From contig CM038232.1 in assembly GCA_021442155.1 (NCBI GenBank), forward strand, positions 65,887,555-65,951,554: DNA of 64,000 nucleotides, in the 5' to 3' direction. This document shows positions 62,015 to 64,000 of the stretch, in pieces. Source of the DNA: Cymbidium sinense (taxonomy: Eukaryota; Streptophyta; Magnoliopsida; Asparagales; Orchidaceae). Position 1 is the first letter of the stretch; each line of letters opens with the position of its first letter. The notes under the pieces were generated by a model. It made no database searches, was not told where the DNA came from, and saw nothing but the letters and a program-made list of their open reading frames with translations. The position numbers and the translations under genes were made by a program.

Positions 62015-62784
62015 CTGTTAGGAACTAAGAATATATGTACTCTTACATGTAAATTAATAGAATTAATAGAATTAATGGATCTTTTTGGCTCATAGGAAGA
62101 AAAATATTTTATATATTTAGAAAACTAAATGTCTTTGGGAGAAGGCCTGAGAGATTGATAGTTTATGTTTTAAATTTTGATATTCAGGTTGGAGTCGAAT
62201 TAGAAATGGTGTAGGTGTGATTATTGATAAAAATTTGAAGAATAATGTTATAAATATTTATATGATTGGAGATAGAATTATAGCTGTAAATATTATTATT
62301 GATACTATAATTATCAATGTTATAAGTATTTATTTTCCTCAAGTAAGTTTGGATGTAAGCTTAGAAGAAAAATTTTGGAATGACTTAAAGGGATTAATAC
62401 AAAGATATCTCTTGAAAAAAGTATTTATTGGAGGAGATTTAAATGAACATGTTAGAGTGGTAGAAGAATTTAAAAGTATTCATGATGGCTATGGATTTGG
62501 AGTGACTAATGAAAAATATAAGATTATTTTAAATTTTGTAGTTCATAATATTTCATTTAAGAAAAGAGGTGAGCATATTATTACTTATAATAATGAATCT
62601 AGTAAAACATAGATTGATTATATTTTGATAAGAAAAATATGTCATTTAGATTATAAAGATTATAAGATCATTTCGAGTAAAAGTTTAAGTATTCAACATC
62701 GACTGCTAGTTTTAAATTTTAAGATGATGATTGCAAGATAAAAAAAAATCAAATTATTATTCTAGGATTAGATGTGGGCACTTT
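62015..62784 (+). pseudogene. RTE-type LINE endonuclease relic
   Basis: An apurinic-type endonuclease domain of a plant RTE-like non-LTR element. N-I-C-T-L-T near 62026 matches the start motif W-N-I-x-T-L-T with Trp lost. The segment with the catalytic Glu is not readable. A 131-codon open frame (62217-62612) carries G-D-R-I-I-A-V, P-Q-V-S-L-D, I-G-G-D-L-N-E-H with the G-D-x-N motif, and H-D-G-Y-G-F-G. After one stop comes I-D-Y-I-L-I near 62613-62630, then a decayed basic segment. It breaks off at 62784, where LINE 3' sequence of the opposite strand begins. Confidence 0.7.
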
Positions 62785-64000
62785 TTTATTTTTAGAACAA
62801 TTTACAAATTAAGGTTACAATTTATGATGTTACACTGAAACTAAAGAGCTTATCAAGGAGAAAAAACAAGTAAATACATCCAAAATCCAAAAATAAAATT
62901 GAAAAAAAAAAAATGATAATGGTAATCATAAATATTCAAAAAATAAGGTCGAACTAAAAGGGAAGAGTCCATGACACATCTAAGCAACCCTGACAAAACT
63001 AAAAAACAATGAAAAAAAGTTTATTTTAGCCAATTCAATAGTGTAAAATGAAATGAAAAATGCAAGATAATTTGAGCTTGATATAGCAAAGAAGGGGATA
63101 AAGAAGTCATTCACTTAATTGGGGCAATTGCAAATATGAGCATCCAACAGGAAACCCCAAATGCAACCCCAACCGAAAGGAAGAACACCGACCCTCCTAT
63201 CCCACAAAATGAAAATAAGTGTATCTCAGCAGCTCCCCGAATGAAAGTGACATCCATGTAATAGAAAATGCCCCAATACGAAGGAGAAATACTATAGCGA
63301 ATGGGATAACAGCTTGCTAAAGAAAACATCCTTAGATCCAAAGTAATGTGAGGCCAAATATTGCACTTGTAGATACTTTAGATAAGATAAAACCGAAAAA
63401 AGGGTAGCCCATCAAACAAAACCAAGGCAACAATATAACAGATTCTTCACATACCAACCATACAAAGACTTATGTGCCAGAACAAGTAATTACCAAAGAA
63501 CCACATTAAATACCATAATGAAAAAAATTAAAGCATCACGGGTTATCCATACGCAACCAATAAAAGGAAACGCCAGGCTCCGCAATCAATCCGCAGTCCA
63601 TAATGAGGCACAAATGACAACAAACCCAGAATATTTTTCCAACCAATACCATAAAATAATGCTACCATAGGTATCATAAGCAACACATTAGCATCCAAAC
63701 ACCAACATTCCATTGCCAATGCCAAGTAAAGCCTAACAAAAGCTCCAGTTTAGAACAACATGATCCCAACATAAAAGAACCAGCCAGATATACCATGGAA
63801 GGAAAACTGCAGAAACTTTCATTATTGGAAAGAAACCGCAACAAAAAAAATTAAGTGATTGGACCGACATCAAGCAAACCACCAGACAATGCCCCAAATC
63901 TTTAAAATCTGCAATAAGCACATCGGTTAACTAAGCCTTTTAGATGATGGTAGAGTTAAGTTATCAAAGATAGCTCTAGCATAACACCAGTTTGCTAGAA
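62785..64000 (-). mobile_element. 3' region of a second L1-type LINE, cut by window end
   Basis: The first ~120 bp parallel the 3' end of the LINE at 52870-53000 (ggttacactgaa, aaagagct, aaggagaaaaa, aaatacatc in the same order), after a decayed T-rich start (ttttttattttt). The rest looks like the same type of non-coding 3' region. The minus-strand ORFs at 63111-63341, 63543-63725 and 63733-63921 show no motif. The coding part would lie beyond 64000. Confidence 0.5.

Overview
The window looks like repeat-dense, heterochromatin-type DNA from a flowering plant. It is very A+T-rich and I found no intact host gene. The recognisable coding matter is all transposon debris: a Ty3/gypsy chromovirus-type pol, L1-type LINEs with the plant ORF1 (DUF4283-like domain plus zinc knuckle), an RTE-type LINE endonuclease, and CACTA (En/Spm) transposase pieces. 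The species cannot be told from the sequence.

Layout. 1-5837: left flank, holding a TTGACC-rich tandem-repeat block, a decayed gypsy reverse transcriptase/RNase H and unassigned non-coding DNA. 5838-52465: a direct tandem array of one composite unit, with copies at 5838-22729, 22730-39297 and 39298-52465. The third copy lacks its last ~3.4 kb. Each unit is the same mosaic in the same order: non-coding spacer; forward TTGACC block; gypsy integrase relic, polypurine tract and a 2-kb 3' LTR-like segment; a minus-strand LINE endonuclease relic abutting the LTR; an AT-rich stretch with a variable block; a CACTA relic; a TATA-containing promoter-like segment; a ~1-kb foldback inverted repeat; a reverse TTGACC block; and (units 1 and 2 only) a ~1.3-kb series of about fifteen different stem-loops.

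52466-62784: right flank. The array ends at a microhomology junction with a second, diverged piece of unit-like sequence. That piece is interrupted by a full-span ~7.07-kb L1-type LINE on the minus strand (52848-59913), flanked by a perfect 15-bp target-site duplication and carrying a ~30-nt A-tail. Beyond it are a duplicated CACTA transposase N-terminal-like segment, an (AT)n microsatellite and an RTE endonuclease relic (62015-62784). 62785-64000 is the 3' region of a second LINE of the same type, running off the window.

No genes work together here in the operon sense. The interest lies in the architecture: a multi-kilobase composite of nested elements amplified in tandem, with inverted TTGACC arms, serial hairpins and a promoter-like segment reading into a long inverted repeat. 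Differences between units are mostly short indels with few substitutions, so assembly or consensus error must be ruled out before any evolutionary reading.
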